Positions 8,922-17,823 of a stretch of DNA of 64,000 bases are shown here, in pieces. How positions within the stretch are numbered: position 1 is the first letter of the stretch; each line of letters opens with the position of its first letter. The notes under the pieces are model-generated. The model ran no database searches. It saw only the letters and a program-made list of their open reading frames with translations, and was not told where the DNA came from. Source of the stretch: Verrucomicrobiota bacterium (GTDB lineage: Bacteria; Verrucomicrobiota; Verrucomicrobiia; Opitutales; Opitutaceae). Both the position numbers and the translations under genes were made by a program. Location of the stretch: positions 186,001 through 250,000 of the forward strand of contig JAEWBF010000039.1 in NCBI GenBank assembly GCA_023391285.1, read 5' to 3'.

Positions 8922-10280
8922 ATGAAGCTCATTGACCTGAATCGCGACGGCGGCATCGGCGCGAATTCCCTTTTTGTCCAGATCGGCGATCTCCGCATTC
9001 TGATCGATTGCGGACTCCATCCGAAAAAAGTCGGCCGCGCCGCCACGCCCGATTTTACGGCGCTGCGCGGATTCGAACTCGACCTCATCGTCATCACCCA
9101 CTGCCACCTCGATCACATCGGCAGTCTCCCCGTGGTGATGCGCGAGCATCCCAACACGCCGGTCGTCATGACTCAGGGCAGCCGCATGCTGATCGAGCGC
9201 ATGCTCCACAATTCCGCCAATGTGATGCTGCGCCAGCGCGAGGAGAACAACATCCCCGACTATCCGCTTTTCACGCACGAGGACATCGATCGCTGCGCCC
9301 CCCGCCTGACCGGCCTCCCTGTCGGTCACGTCAAACGCTTCCGCGGCGCCCGCGACGAAATCGAAATCACCTTCCACCACGCCGGCCACGTTGCCGGCGC
9401 CGCCGGCGTCGAAATTCGCCACAAGCACCGCTCGATTTTCTTCACCGGCGACGTCCTTTTCGAAAATCAGCGCACGCTCACCGGCGCGAAGTTCCCCGCC
9501 GGCCACTTCGACACTCTCATCCTCGAAACGACGCGCGGCACCACGGAACGTCCCGCCGGCAAGGAGCGCGTCAACGAAGTCGCCCGCCTCATCGACTCGA
9601 TCAACACCACCATCCAGCGCGGCGGGTCGTTTCTCATTCCGGTGTTCGCGCTCGGACGCATGCAGGAAATCCTCGCGATCATTCACGACGCGAGGAAGTT
9701 CGGCCGCCTCGTCGACTGCCCGATCTTCGCCTCCGGCCTCGGCATGGATCTCGCCGACTACTTTGACGAAATCAGCCGCAAGACCCAATCGCTCCAGTTC
9801 AGCCGCAGCATCATCAAGGAGCTCCGCATCAAGCCCACACCGCGCAAGCTCACGCCCGGCGAAGACCCGCAGCAAAACGCGCTCTACATCCTTAGCTCCG
9901 GCATGATGGTGGAGCGCACGCCCAGCTACGCCCTCGCCTCCGGCCTCATCGGCCACGCGCGTAACACCATCGCGTTCGTCGGGTATTGCGATCCGGATAC
10001 ACCCGGCGGCCAGCTGCTCGCGAGTCGCCCCGGGGACGATTTCCTTTTCGCCGACGCCCATGTGAAATCGAAGATCAAAGCCCACATCGAGCGCTTCGAG
10101 CTCAGCGGCCACGCCGACCGCGAAGAACTCCTGGAGTTCGCCGTGCAAACCGACGCGCGCAGCATCGTCCTCACCCATGGTGATCCGCCTGCCCGCGCCT
10201 GGTTCGCCGAAGCGCTCGCCGCCCAACTTCCCTCCGCCAGCGTCATCGATCCGATCCCGCTTCAGAGCTATCAGGTCTGA
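8922..10280 (+). CDS. Metallo-beta-lactamase/beta-CASP family RNA-processing-type hydrolase
   Basis: The 452-residue protein has the metallo-beta-lactamase signature THCHLDHIG near residue 60 and the downstream ligands GHVAGAAG and FTGD. A beta-CASP insert follows, and the C-terminal RMMBL-like region has SGHADREELLEF and LTHGD. This is the CPSF73/RNase J-related architecture found in bacterial YSH1-like proteins, which act as RNA endo- or exonucleases. The short length and lack of the RNase J C-terminal domain argue for the RNase-Z/CPSF-like subgroup rather than RNase J itself. Cytoplasmic; the substrate is not predictable. Confidence 0.85.
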   Translation: MKLIDLNRDGGIGANSLFVQIGDLRILIDCGLHPKKVGRAATPDFTALRGFELDLIVITHCHLDHIGSLPVVMREHPNTPVVMTQGSRMLIERMLHNSANVMLRQREENNIPDYPLFTHEDIDRCAPRLTGLPVGHVKRFRGARDEIEITFHHAGHVAGAAGVEIRHKHRSIFFTGDVLFENQRTLTGAKFPAGHFDTLILETTRGTTERPAGKERVNEVARLIDSINTTIQRGGSFLIPVFALGRMQEILAIIHDARKFGRLVDCPIFASGLGMDLADYFDEISRKTQSLQFSRSIIKELRIKPTPRKLTPGEDPQQNALYILSSGMMVERTPSYALASGLIGHARNTIAFVGYCDPDTPGGQLLASRPGDDFLFADAHVKSKIKAHIERFELSGHADREELLEFAVQTDARSIVLTHGDPPARAWFAEALAAQLPSASVIDPIPLQSYQV

Positions 10281-10432
10281 GCTTTCCGGTTCGTATCTGC
10301 GGCTCGGCTGCACGTTGAGATGCAGGCGTCCGGCGGTGCGTTCATCCGTCGCTTCGGCTGCATGAATTCGCACGCGTGAGGTCATCGTTGCATTGCCTCG
10401 GTGTGAGTGGATCCCACCCTGCTTCTTCGCGT

Positions 10433-12649
10433 ATGACCTCCTCACCGAGCCTTTTGCACACGTGGAAATTTTTCCGGTCCGGCGGACTTGATCAGGTTCT
10501 CCTGGAGAATGGCGACGATCTGCGAGCCCTGCCGGCACTCGACCAAAAGCTGTGGGTCGCCCTCAGCTGCCCGGTCAAGGGCATCGAACTCGACGAGAAA
10601 ACACTCCAGCTGATCGACACCGACGGGGACGGACGCATTCGCGTGCCCGAACTTCTCGCCGCGGTGAAATGGGCCGGCGACCGCCTCAAAGATCCGGGCA
10701 CCTTGCTTCGAGATGGCGACGCGCTCCCGATCGACGCCATCAATCCTGCTTCGCCCGACGGCCAAATCATCATCGCTTGCGCGCGACGCGTTCTCGCCCG
10801 GCTCGGCCGCAAGGAAGCCACCAGCATTTCGCTCAACGAGGTCGGCGATACGACAAAGATCTACGCCGCCAGCCCGCTCAACGGGAGCGGCGTTATTCCA
10901 CCGGAAGCCAGCGAGGACGCCGCCGTCCAGACCCTCATCAAAGACATCATCGCCAGCACCGGTGGAGCCGTGAGTCGTTCGGGCGCCACGGGCGTCACCG
11001 CAGCCCAGGTCGATACGTTTTTCGCCGAACTCACCGCCTACCTCGCGTGGATCGAGCAAAGCGGCAACAAGGACATCGCTGTCCTCGGCGACGCCACCGA
11101 AACCGCCGTCGCCGCGATCCGCGCCGTGCGCGAAAAGATCGACGACTACTTTGCGCGGTGCGCGCTCGCCGCATTCGATCCTCGAGCCGCGAGCGCGCTC
11201 AATCGCTCGGAGGCCGACTATCAAGCTTTCACCGCGAAAAGCCTCACCACCAGCACGCACGAAATCGCCGCATTTCCTCTCGCGCGCGTCGAGCCCGACC
11301 GTCCCCTGCCGCTCCTCGAAAGCGTGAATCCCGCGTGGGCCACTGCGCTGGCGACCCTTCACGCCAACGCGGTCGCGCTCATTTTCGGCCCGGCAAAAAC
11401 GACGCTCACGGCTCGCGAGTGGAAAGACCTTGTCGCGGGATTTGCCCCTTACGAAACGTGGCTGGGCGCCAAGCCCGGCGGCATCGTTGAAAAACTCGGA
11501 ATTCAACGGCTGCGCGCCATCGCAGCGGGGCCGCAACGCACTGCCCTCATCGATCTTCTTCAGCGCGATCAAGCCCTCGCTCCGGAGTTCAACGCCGTTC
11601 ACGATCTCGAACGGCTCGTGCGCTACCAACGCGACCTCGCGACGCTCCTGCGCAATTTCGTCAACTTCGCCGATTTCTACTCGCCCGAACGTCCCGCCGT
11701 TTTCCAGGCCGGCACGCTCTACCTCGACAGCCGCTCCGCCGATCTTTGCATCCGCGTCGACGGCCCCAACCCACTCGCCGCCATGAGCAAGGCGTGCATC
11801 GCCTACTGCACCTGCACCCGCGGCAGCGCCACCTTCAACATCGCCGCCTGCTTCACCCAGGGCGACAGCGACTACTTGTTCGTTGGACGGCGCGGCGTGT
11901 TCTACGATCGCAAGGGTCAGGACTGGGACGCCGTCATCACGCAAATCGTCGATAACCCGATCAGCCTCCGGCAGGCGTTCTTCTCTCCTTACAAAAAATT
12001 TGTCCGAATGATCGAGGAGCAGGTCGCCAAGCGCGCCGCTGCCGCCGAAGCCGAATCGTCCAGCCGCGTCGCCGCCGCCGCGGAAACCACCGCCAACATC
12101 GACAAGACACCGAAGCCTCCCGCTCAACCGAGGAAAATCGACATCGGCACCGTCGCCGCCCTGGGCGTCGCCGTCGGTGGTATCACCGCCGCGTTCGGCA
12201 CGATTCTCGGTGCGTTTCTCGGCCTGGGCTTCTGGATGCCCGCCGGCATCCTCGGCATCATGCTCGCGATCTCCGGACCCTCCATGCTGATCGCGGCCAT
12301 TAAGCTTCGCCAACGCACGCTGGGACCGATCCTCGAGGGCAGCGGCTGGGCGGTCAACGGACGCGTAAAGATCAACGTCCCGCTCGGCACCGCGCTCACC
12401 AAGTTGCCGAAGCTCCCGCCCGGTTCGCAGCGGATGCTCAACGATCCCTACGAGGACGTCGCCGCCCGCCGTCGTCGCCGCCGCGCGATTTTCCTCTTCG
12501 TGGTCTTGGTGCTCGCGCTCGCCGCGACCTTGATCCGCTGGCATCGGCTGAAGGCCGGCCACTATTTCTGGCAACCCGCTCCGGCAGCGACCGCCCCGGC
12601 TCCCGAGGCCCCGGCTGCGCCAACCGCGCCCGCCGAACCGGCAGCCTAG
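10433..12649 (+). CDS. Large membrane protein of unknown function with an EF-hand-like loop
   Basis: I do not recognise a named family for this 738-residue protein. Near residue 62 it has DTDGDGRIRVPE, which fits a canonical EF-hand calcium loop with the acidic residue at position 12. A long soluble alpha-helical region follows to ~residue 550. An Ala-rich, probably coiled stretch (AAAEAESSSRVAAAAE) leads to hydrophobic segments around residues 570-625 and a final span at ~685-705 (FLFVVLVLALAAT). The tail is Pro/Ala-rich. There is no signal peptide, so the large N-terminal part is probably cytoplasmic. The ATG at 10433 was chosen over 10376 because the alignment-like compact start follows a plausible intergenic gap. 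Confidence 0.7.
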   Translation: MTSSPSLLHTWKFFRSGGLDQVLLENGDDLRALPALDQKLWVALSCPVKGIELDEKTLQLIDTDGDGRIRVPELLAAVKWAGDRLKDPGTLLRDGDALPIDAINPASPDGQIIIACARRVLARLGRKEATSISLNEVGDTTKIYAASPLNGSGVIPPEASEDAAVQTLIKDIIASTGGAVSRSGATGVTAAQVDTFFAELTAYLAWIEQSGNKDIAVLGDATETAVAAIRAVREKIDDYFARCALAAFDPRAASALNRSEADYQAFTAKSLTTSTHEIAAFPLARVEPDRPLPLLESVNPAWATALATLHANAVALIFGPAKTTLTAREWKDLVAGFAPYETWLGAKPGGIVEKLGIQRLRAIAAGPQRTALIDLLQRDQALAPEFNAVHDLERLVRYQRDLATLLRNFVNFADFYSPERPAVFQAGTLYLDSRSADLCIRVDGPNPLAAMSKACIAYCTCTRGSATFNIAACFTQGDSDYLFVGRRGVFYDRKGQDWDAVITQIVDNPISLRQAFFSPYKKFVRMIEEQVAKRAAAAEAESSSRVAAAAETTANIDKTPKPPAQPRKIDIGTVAALGVAVGGITAAFGTILGAFLGLGFWMPAGILGIMLAISGPSMLIAAIKLRQRTLGPILEGSGWAVNGRVKINVPLGTALTKLPKLPPGSQRMLNDPYEDVAARRRRRRAIFLFVVLVLALAATLIRWHRLKAGHYFWQPAPAATAPAPEAPAAPTAPAEPAA

Positions 12650-12657
12650 CCGGTTCG
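12635..12657 (+). terminator. Hairpin over the stop codon of the 738-residue protein gene
   Basis: An 8-bp perfect stem GAACCGGC/GCCGGTTC with loop AGCCTA spans the TAG stop codon. A second hairpin, ACGCACCCG/CGGGTGCGT, occurs at 12676-12699 inside the end of the convergent gene. Neither has a clear T run, so termination is inferred from position between convergent genes. Confidence 0.4.
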
Positions 12658-12673
12658 CGTCTCCACGATTCCA

Positions 12674-13492
12674 CTACGCACCCGGCGCTTCGGGTGCGTT
12701 GAGGAGTTCGCGCAATCGCGCACACACGTGAGCGTTGCCTGCGATGTAGAAAATTCTCCGCATCCGCAGATCGAATTGCGTCATCGGGAACTGCTCCGCG
12801 CTCAGAAACTCAACGCGCCCCCCACCCGCTAGGCACAGTGGCACCGCGGCTGCGATGTCCCAAATCTTCACATTGTGATCGACCGTGCCGCCGAGAATTC
12901 CCACCGCCACATACGCCAGGTGCAGCGTGCTGCTCCCGAGCCCCCGGATTTTGAAGTTTTCCACCAGCACCGACGCATGCGCCACAAACTTTTTGTCATG
13001 CGGGCTGTGAAACCCGAGTAGCATCTGCGCATCGGGTGCCCCGCTTTGGACTTGCGCCGGCCGATCGCCATCCATCAGCCCCAAGCCCGGCCCGCCATGA
13101 ATCAACGAGCGGCGCGCCAAATCGTAGACGACGCCATAAACCGGACGACCATTCTCGAGCAGCCCGAGCGAAATCGCACAATGCGCGATCCCCATCGCGA
13201 AATTGTTCGTGCCGTCGATCGGATCGAGCACCCACGTGAAGCGCCCGCGCAGCGGAATCGGCGCATCCGCATGCGTCAGCTCTTCGCTGAAATAATCGTC
13301 GTCCGGAAACTGCGCACTCAACTCCTTCACGATTGCGTCCGAGATCGCGATATCCACCGGCGTCACCCGCGTGCCATCCGCTTTCCACATGCTTTTCGCA
13401 CGGCCAAACTCCCGGTGCAGGAGATCGGTCTGTGCCAGCACCGCGCGTTTGGCGGCTTCGATTCGGATCAGTAATTCAGGCGACGTCGACAT
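12674..13492 (-). CDS. Inositol monophosphatase-family phosphatase
   Basis: The 272-residue protein carries the Mg2+/Li+-dependent phosphatase motifs in order: the Glu of FSEELTHAD, DPIDGTNNFAMG, and WDIAAAVPLC near the C-terminus. These are the three metal-binding signatures of the IMPase/FBPase/CysQ superfamily. Substrates in the family include inositol phosphates, histidinol phosphate and PAP; the sequence does not settle which applies here. The ATG at 13492 gives a normal family start; the frame open further upstream overlaps the FmdB-like gene and is not coding. Confidence 0.87.
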   Translation of the reverse strand: MSTSPELLIRIEAAKRAVLAQTDLLHREFGRAKSMWKADGTRVTPVDIAISDAIVKELSAQFPDDDYFSEELTHADAPIPLRGRFTWVLDPIDGTNNFAMGIAHCAISLGLLENGRPVYGVVYDLARRSLIHGGPGLGLMDGDRPAQVQSGAPDAQMLLGFHSPHDKKFVAHASVLVENFKIRGLGSSTLHLAYVAVGILGGTVDHNVKIWDIAAAVPLCLAGGGRVEFLSAEQFPMTQFDLRMRRIFYIAGNAHVCARLRELLNAPEAPGA

Positions 13493-13560
13493 AACCGCCC
13501 GCGAATGGACGCCATTCCCCGCGAATGACGAATCGAAAATGCCACCGCCGCGCCCCGGCC

Positions 13561-14127
13561 CTACTCGAAATCGTAAAGCTTCGGATCCCTCGTCGGCGCC
13601 CGCCGCTTTACCCGAAACCGTTGCTTCGGCTCCTTTGGATCCACGTCCGGCTTCTCGCCGCCCATTCCCATGCCTTCGCCATACGGGTCGTCCGCATCCA
13701 TCCCGCCCGCGTCGCCGCCCATTTCTTCCTCGAGCGATTCCGGGTCCGCGCCTTCCTCGAGCTTGCGCACGACTTCCTCCATCTCGCCGTCGATCTTCTC
13801 TCCCGTGAGCTCTGCCATCCGACGCATCATGCGGGCCATCGCTCGCGGATCGTTCTCGTCGACATTGGAGAACTCGCGCTCCATCGCGTTCATCGCCGCC
13901 TCCATCCGAGCATCTTCCGCCGCCTCTCCCACTCCTCCCTGCTCCCCGCCGGCCGCCCCCTGCTCTTCTTTCGCGCGTCCCGTCACCGCAAAGGACGACA
14001 TGACTTTCCGCATCCGAAAATTCGGATTCTGCGGGCACTTCGGCACCGTTTGCCCCTGCGCGAGCGTCTTCGCGTAGAACTGGTAGATCGTGTGATTGTC
14101 CGGACAGTAATACTCGTAGATCGGCAT
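13561..14127 (-). CDS. FmdB-like protein with a degenerate zinc ribbon and long acidic tail
   Basis: The 188-residue protein begins MPIYEYYCPDNHTIY, the start typical of FmdB-family putative regulatory proteins. The usual two CxxC knuckles are not intact: Cys8 and His12 remain at the first, and only one Cys (PKCPQNP) is present at the second. The rest is Met/Glu/Gly-rich and highly charged (EEEMGGDAGGMDADDP), probably disordered. Function is unknown for the family. It starts 14 bases after the dinB stop and is probably cotranscribed with it. Confidence 0.75.
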   Translation of the reverse strand: MPIYEYYCPDNHTIYQFYAKTLAQGQTVPKCPQNPNFRMRKVMSSFAVTGRAKEEQGAAGGEQGGVGEAAEDARMEAAMNAMEREFSNVDENDPRAMARMMRRMAELTGEKIDGEMEEVVRKLEEGADPESLEEEMGGDAGGMDADDPYGEGMGMGGEKPDVDPKEPKQRFRVKRRAPTRDPKLYDFE

Positions 14128-14141
14128 ACGAAAACCGGGAG

Positions 14142-15320
14142 TTAGCGGGTCGGACGGCGCTTGGCAAGTTGGTGTCCGTGCTGCACCACCGCCAGCCGTC
14201 CGCCTACGTTCAACTGGTCCAACACACTCGCCAGCCGCCGCCGTTTCTCATCGGTCTGCGCGAACATTTCCAGCTGCGCCGGCCCGTCCTCCACGCTTGA
14301 AAACCGCACACTCACCAGCCGCAGCGGCCGCTTCTTCCTCCAGGCTGCGCGCAGCAACGGCTCCACCAACGGATAAAACGGCGCCTCGATGTCCGACGCT
14401 GCCGCCAGGCTCCGCCCGTGCGACTCGTGCGTGAAATCCGGATACCGCACTTTCACGGTCATCGTTTTCACCCGCTTTCCGTCTTCGCGAATCTTCGGCA
14501 ACAACTCGTCGATCATCCGTTTCACCACGCGCTCGATTTCCGCGAACTCGCCGATGTTTTCCCCAAACGTCTCCTGCTGCGAATAACTCTTCGCGTCCTC
14601 GCGCTCCGTCTCGACCGGCCGATCGTCGACGCCGCGCGCGCAAGCCACCATCTCCCGCCAGCCATTGCCGAAGATCGCCCGCAGTTCGCTTTCGCTCTTC
14701 GCCAGAAGATCGCGCACGAGCTTGATCCCGTGCCGCTTCACGAGCGTTTCTTCCGTCTTGGGTCCCACGCCCGGCAGCTTTCCGATCGGCAGCGGTTCGA
14801 GAAACTCCGCCTCCGTTCCGGGCAACACCGTCACGAACCCCTGCGGCTTGCGCAGCTTCGACGCGATCTGCGCCACCAGCTTGTTCGTGGCCATGCCAAA
14901 CGACACCGTGACCTGCAACTTCGCCCAGATCTTCTCCTGCAATCCCCGCACCGCCCGCTCGATCTCCGCCACGGACCCGAATCCGCAGGGCGTCACATCC
15001 AGATAACCTTCATCGATCGAATTGCGCTGCACGATCGGCGTCAGCGTTTCGCACAGTTCAAACATCTGCCGCGATACCCGGCTATAGAGCCCCGCCGTGT
15101 GCGGCAGCATGATCAAATCCGGACAAACCCGCATCGCACTCACGGTCGGCATCGGCGTGTAAACTCCACACGCCCGCGCCTCGTAGCTCGCCGACGAGAT
15201 GATCCCGCGCTGCCGTCCGCCCACCGCGCATTTCGTTCCGCGCAACTCCGGCTTCAGCGCCAACTCGCACGACACGAAAAACGCGTCCGCGTCGAGATGG
15301 ACGATGTTGGGCAGAGTCAC
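14142..15320 (-). CDS. dinB: DNA polymerase IV (Y-family)
   Basis: The 392-residue protein has the Y-family palm motifs: HLDADAFFVSCE with the first catalytic Asp, and SIDEGYLDVT with the catalytic Asp-Glu pair. The thumb helix-hairpin-helix LPGVGPKTEETL follows, then a C-terminal little finger domain. It performs translesion synthesis in the cytoplasm. The GTG at 15320 places HLDAD close to the N-terminus, as in other DinB proteins. The frame is open to 15485, but that extension overlaps the end of the DUF892 gene and has no DinB similarity. No LexA box was found. Confidence 0.92.
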   Translation of the reverse strand: MTLPNIVHLDADAFFVSCELALKPELRGTKCAVGGRQRGIISSASYEARACGVYTPMPTVSAMRVCPDLIMLPHTAGLYSRVSRQMFELCETLTPIVQRNSIDEGYLDVTPCGFGSVAEIERAVRGLQEKIWAKLQVTVSFGMATNKLVAQIASKLRKPQGFVTVLPGTEAEFLEPLPIGKLPGVGPKTEETLVKRHGIKLVRDLLAKSESELRAIFGNGWREMVACARGVDDRPVETEREDAKSYSQQETFGENIGEFAEIERVVKRMIDELLPKIREDGKRVKTMTVKVRYPDFTHESHGRSLAAASDIEAPFYPLVEPLLRAAWRKKRPLRLVSVRFSSVEDGPAQLEMFAQTDEKRRRLASVLDQLNVGGRLAVVQHGHQLAKRRPTR

Positions 15321-15432
15321 GCCGCGGATCTTCCGGGCGTTCCGCCAACACGCAAAAACGAAAAGCGCCCGCCTTGCGGCGAGCGCTCCAAATCGCATCC
15401 GGCCGGGCGAGAAATTCCCCCGCCGGACCGCT

Positions 15433-15957
15433 TCAGTCTTCTTCGTCTTCTTCGTCGTCGCCGCCTGCGCCCACAGCTTCGACATTCAGCTCCATCGCAA
15501 TCTCGGTGAGCAGCTTGTCCGTCTCGCCTTCCTCATCGAGCGTCTCCTGCAGGATCTCGGCGATATCGTCTTCGCCCGCGATCTCCGCGAGGGTCCGCGC
15601 CGTGCCGTAACCGGCGATTTCGTAGTGCTCCACTTTCTGCGCCGCACCGATCAACGCCAGGTCCAGCATCACCGGCTCGGCATCCTCCTCCATCGTCTCT
15701 TTGCCTTCGGCGATCAGGCCTTCCATCGCCTTGCACTTCTTGCCCTTCATCGACTCGTCGAGCTGCTTGCCGATTTTTTCGAGCCGCGCGATCTGCCCTT
15801 CGGTTTGTTTCAGGTGATTCAAAAAAGCCTCCTTCAGCTCACCGCTGCTCGCCGCCTTCGCCATTCGCGGAAGCGCCTTCGTCAGCTGATTTTCGGCGCT
15901 GTAAAGATCTTTGAGTTCATGGACCAGCAGGTCACGGGGGGATTTGATTTTAGACAT
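15433..15957 (-). CDS. DUF892 (YciE/YciF-like) ferritin-like protein
   Basis: The 174-residue protein begins with PRDLLVHELKDLYSAENQL, the hallmark N-terminal helix of the YciE/YciF DUF892 family, a four-helix ferritin-like fold. Later helices carry the expected Glu and His residues (QKVEHYEIAGYGT). The C-terminus ends in a run of acidic residues (GGDDEEDEED), which is not typical and probably unstructured. Members are linked to osmotic and general stress; their activity is unproven. The ATG at 15957 gives the standard start. Confidence 0.87.
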   Translation of the reverse strand: MSKIKSPRDLLVHELKDLYSAENQLTKALPRMAKAASSGELKEAFLNHLKQTEGQIARLEKIGKQLDESMKGKKCKAMEGLIAEGKETMEEDAEPVMLDLALIGAAQKVEHYEIAGYGTARTLAEIAGEDDIAEILQETLDEEGETDKLLTEIAMELNVEAVGAGGDDEEDEED

Positions 15958-16098
15958 ATTTGTCGAGGGTTGAGGTTTCCGTTTGGGAACCTCGACGGAC
16001 TGCCACGCTAGCAACAGGTTCGGATGACCGATTCCCTCAGCGCGACTCGGATGCCCAACGCCCGCCTTCATCGGGGAAGCACCGATGCAAGCACCCAC

Positions 16099-16734
16099 TC
16101 AAAGGCCCAATACGCCCCGCAACTCGCCCAAACCCCGCACGTGTGCATCCACGTCCTCGCTTCGTTCGACCCCCGGTCGCAGAATTTGAATCGTCCGCAT
16201 CCCCAACTCCCGCCCGGCTGCCAGTTCTGACGCCGCACTGTCGCCCACCACCGCGACGTCCTCGGGCCTTAACGCGTGGCGCTCGACCATGTCTTCAAAC
16301 CAGCCGCGCTTGAATCGCCGTTCGGCTTCGTCGATCGCGTCCACGTGACATTCGTCCATCCAGCGTTCGACGCCAAGCGCCCGTATCTTGCTTTCCTGCA
16401 ATCGGCGAAATCCAGAGGTCACCAAAAACTTCTTCACGTCGAGCCGGCCTAATTCCTCGAGATCTCCATAGCCGCGCATCGGCGTGGTCACTTCCGTTTT
16501 TAGAAACTCCTTCCATCCCGCCGCCCGCATCTCCGCACTAAATCCGTGCCGCTCCGCAACCCAATCCAGCGGATGCCGCCACATATCGGCGAAAGCCACC
16601 TCGAGTTCCCGCTCGCTCAACCGTCCTCGATTCTCCGCCCGCATCGCCGCAAACGCGGCCGCATACAATGCTTCTCCCGGCTCATCCGCCGCCGCCAGAC
16701 AGTTGTCCAAATCGAAGATGATCGCGCGAATCAT
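16099..16734 (-). CDS. HAD-superfamily hydrolase
   Basis: The 211-residue protein starts MIRAIIFDLDNCL, HAD motif I with the nucleophilic Asp and the +2 Asp. Motif II is the Thr/Ser of FLVTSG, motif III a Lys in FKRGW, and motif IV is VAVVGDSAASEL. The cap is of the small helical type (subfamily IA). It is a cytoplasmic phosphatase of unknown substrate. Frame extension to 16899 is antisense to the next gene and was not used. Confidence 0.87.
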   Translation of the reverse strand: MIRAIIFDLDNCLAAADEPGEALYAAAFAAMRAENRGRLSERELEVAFADMWRHPLDWVAERHGFSAEMRAAGWKEFLKTEVTTPMRGYGDLEELGRLDVKKFLVTSGFRRLQESKIRALGVERWMDECHVDAIDEAERRFKRGWFEDMVERHALRPEDVAVVGDSAASELAAGRELGMRTIQILRPGVERSEDVDAHVRGLGELRGVLGL

Positions 16735-16886
16735 CGAGCCAAGAGAGCGCCGCTCTGGCCAATCGCAAGCGGTCCGGGCGCTCGTAGCACTCCACGAAAT
16801 TCGATGTTCGCCCCCGTCACCGAATCTTCGATACGCGCATTTTCTCGGATTGCGCCCGTCTTTCGCATTCCCAGCCTCCAAAGGCG

Positions 16887-17735
16887 ATGTCCCTTCCACT
16901 CCTGCTTCGCCTCATTTTTCTTTTTGGTCTCACCGTCCCCGCTTTCGCCGCCAAGACCGCCCTTCCCCCGGCGGTCACCGCGCTCCCTCCCTCAAAAGCA
17001 AAATCCGGCTACGTGCAGGGTCGCGTCACCGATAGCGCCGGTCAGCCCCTCGCCGGAGTGATGATTCACATCTACGGCACCACCATGGCCGGCGCCAACA
17101 CCCGCTTTGAACGCCCCACCGGCGCCGACGGCCGTTTCAGCCAGCGCGTGCCCGAAGGCATCTACGGTGTGCGCGCCGAATACGTGCTCGAGGGCGAAAC
17201 CAACTACACGCTCGCCCTTCATCCGATCGACGGCATCACCGCCCGCCAGCACGACTCCGAAGAAGGCATTGCCAAAGATTTTGTCTGGCTCATCTCGGGC
17301 CTTCGCCCCGGCTCCACCCCCGGCGAACCCGGCACACACAACGAACCCAACAAATACTACGGCGGCTCGCTCCAAATCTCGGCGCACGAAGACGCGTCCA
17401 CACCCACTCCGCCGTTTGCTGACGGCTCCACGCTGATCGCCGAACTCACCCCGCGCGGTCCATTGCTCGATGGACGCCCCGCCCAACCGCTCACCTTCCG
17501 TCGGACGTTCAGCCCATCCGTCCGCAGCACGAGTTACTGGTATCCATCCGACATCCCGCTCGGCCGCTACACCCTTCGCCTGAGCCTCGAAAAACCCGGC
17601 CAGCCCGCCAAGCCGCTCACGCTCAAACAAAGCCTCGATTTCAACGGCGACTTCAAGCCCACCGTCGACGTCGACGTGCTTCCGTCGACCACCACCGGCA
17701 CCGCGCTGCCGATCCAAATCACCGTCAAACCCTGA
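16887..17735 (+). CDS. Secreted protein with an N-terminal carboxypeptidase-regulatory-like domain
   Basis: The 282-residue protein has a signal peptide (LLLRLIFLFGLTVPAFAA). A beta-sandwich of the CarboxypepD_reg type follows, recognisable by VQGRVTDSAGQPLAGVMIHIYG and GRFSQRVPEGIYGVRAEY. The C-terminal ~150 residues have beta-rich character but no domain I recognise. Such proteins are extracytoplasmic and often associate with surface or carbohydrate-handling machinery; no specific role is supported here. It is divergent from the HAD gene. Confidence 0.75.
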   Translation: MSLPLLLRLIFLFGLTVPAFAAKTALPPAVTALPPSKAKSGYVQGRVTDSAGQPLAGVMIHIYGTTMAGANTRFERPTGADGRFSQRVPEGIYGVRAEYVLEGETNYTLALHPIDGITARQHDSEEGIAKDFVWLISGLRPGSTPGEPGTHNEPNKYYGGSLQISAHEDASTPTPPFADGSTLIAELTPRGPLLDGRPAQPLTFRRTFSPSVRSTSYWYPSDIPLGRYTLRLSLEKPGQPAKPLTLKQSLDFNGDFKPTVDVDVLPSTTTGTALPIQITVKP

Positions 17736-17748
17736 CCTGAATCGCGCG

Positions 17749-17773
17749 TAGCACGGTCAACCTGACCGTGCTA
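17749..17773 (+). terminator. Perfect 11-bp palindromic hairpin between convergent genes
   Basis: TAGCACGGTCA (17749-17759) pairs perfectly with TGACCGTGCTA (17763-17773) around the loop ACC. It sits between convergent genes ending at 17735 (plus) and 17824 (minus), where a bidirectional terminator is expected. A short T run (ATTTGG) follows. The sequence also looks like a dispersed intergenic palindrome. Confidence 0.6.
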
Positions 17774-17823
17774 TTTGGCACACCTCCTTAGCAGGGGTTC
17801 ATTCCCGCGATAGAACCCGCCCT

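Noticed and set aside
8490..10538. A 682-codon minus-strand frame opposite apaG and the beta-CASP gene
   Set aside because: Both plus-strand genes have family motifs, whereas the antisense frame encodes only low-complexity charged sequence typical of high-GC shadows.
10442..12574. A 710-codon minus-strand frame opposite the EF-hand-like protein gene
   Set aside because: No family motif, composition typical of antisense of a high-GC gene; the plus-strand frame has membrane segments and a recognisable loop.
12674..14167. A 497-residue fusion of an FmdB-like and an inositol-phosphatase protein
   Set aside because: The long frame only overlaps the FmdB gene in another phase; its first 225 residues are the shadow of FmdB, and the phosphatase starts normally at 13492.
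14142..15320. A LexA-regulated dinB promoter
   Set aside because: No CTGT-N8-ACAG or GAAC-N4-GTTC type palindrome was seen upstream of the gene in 15321-15440.
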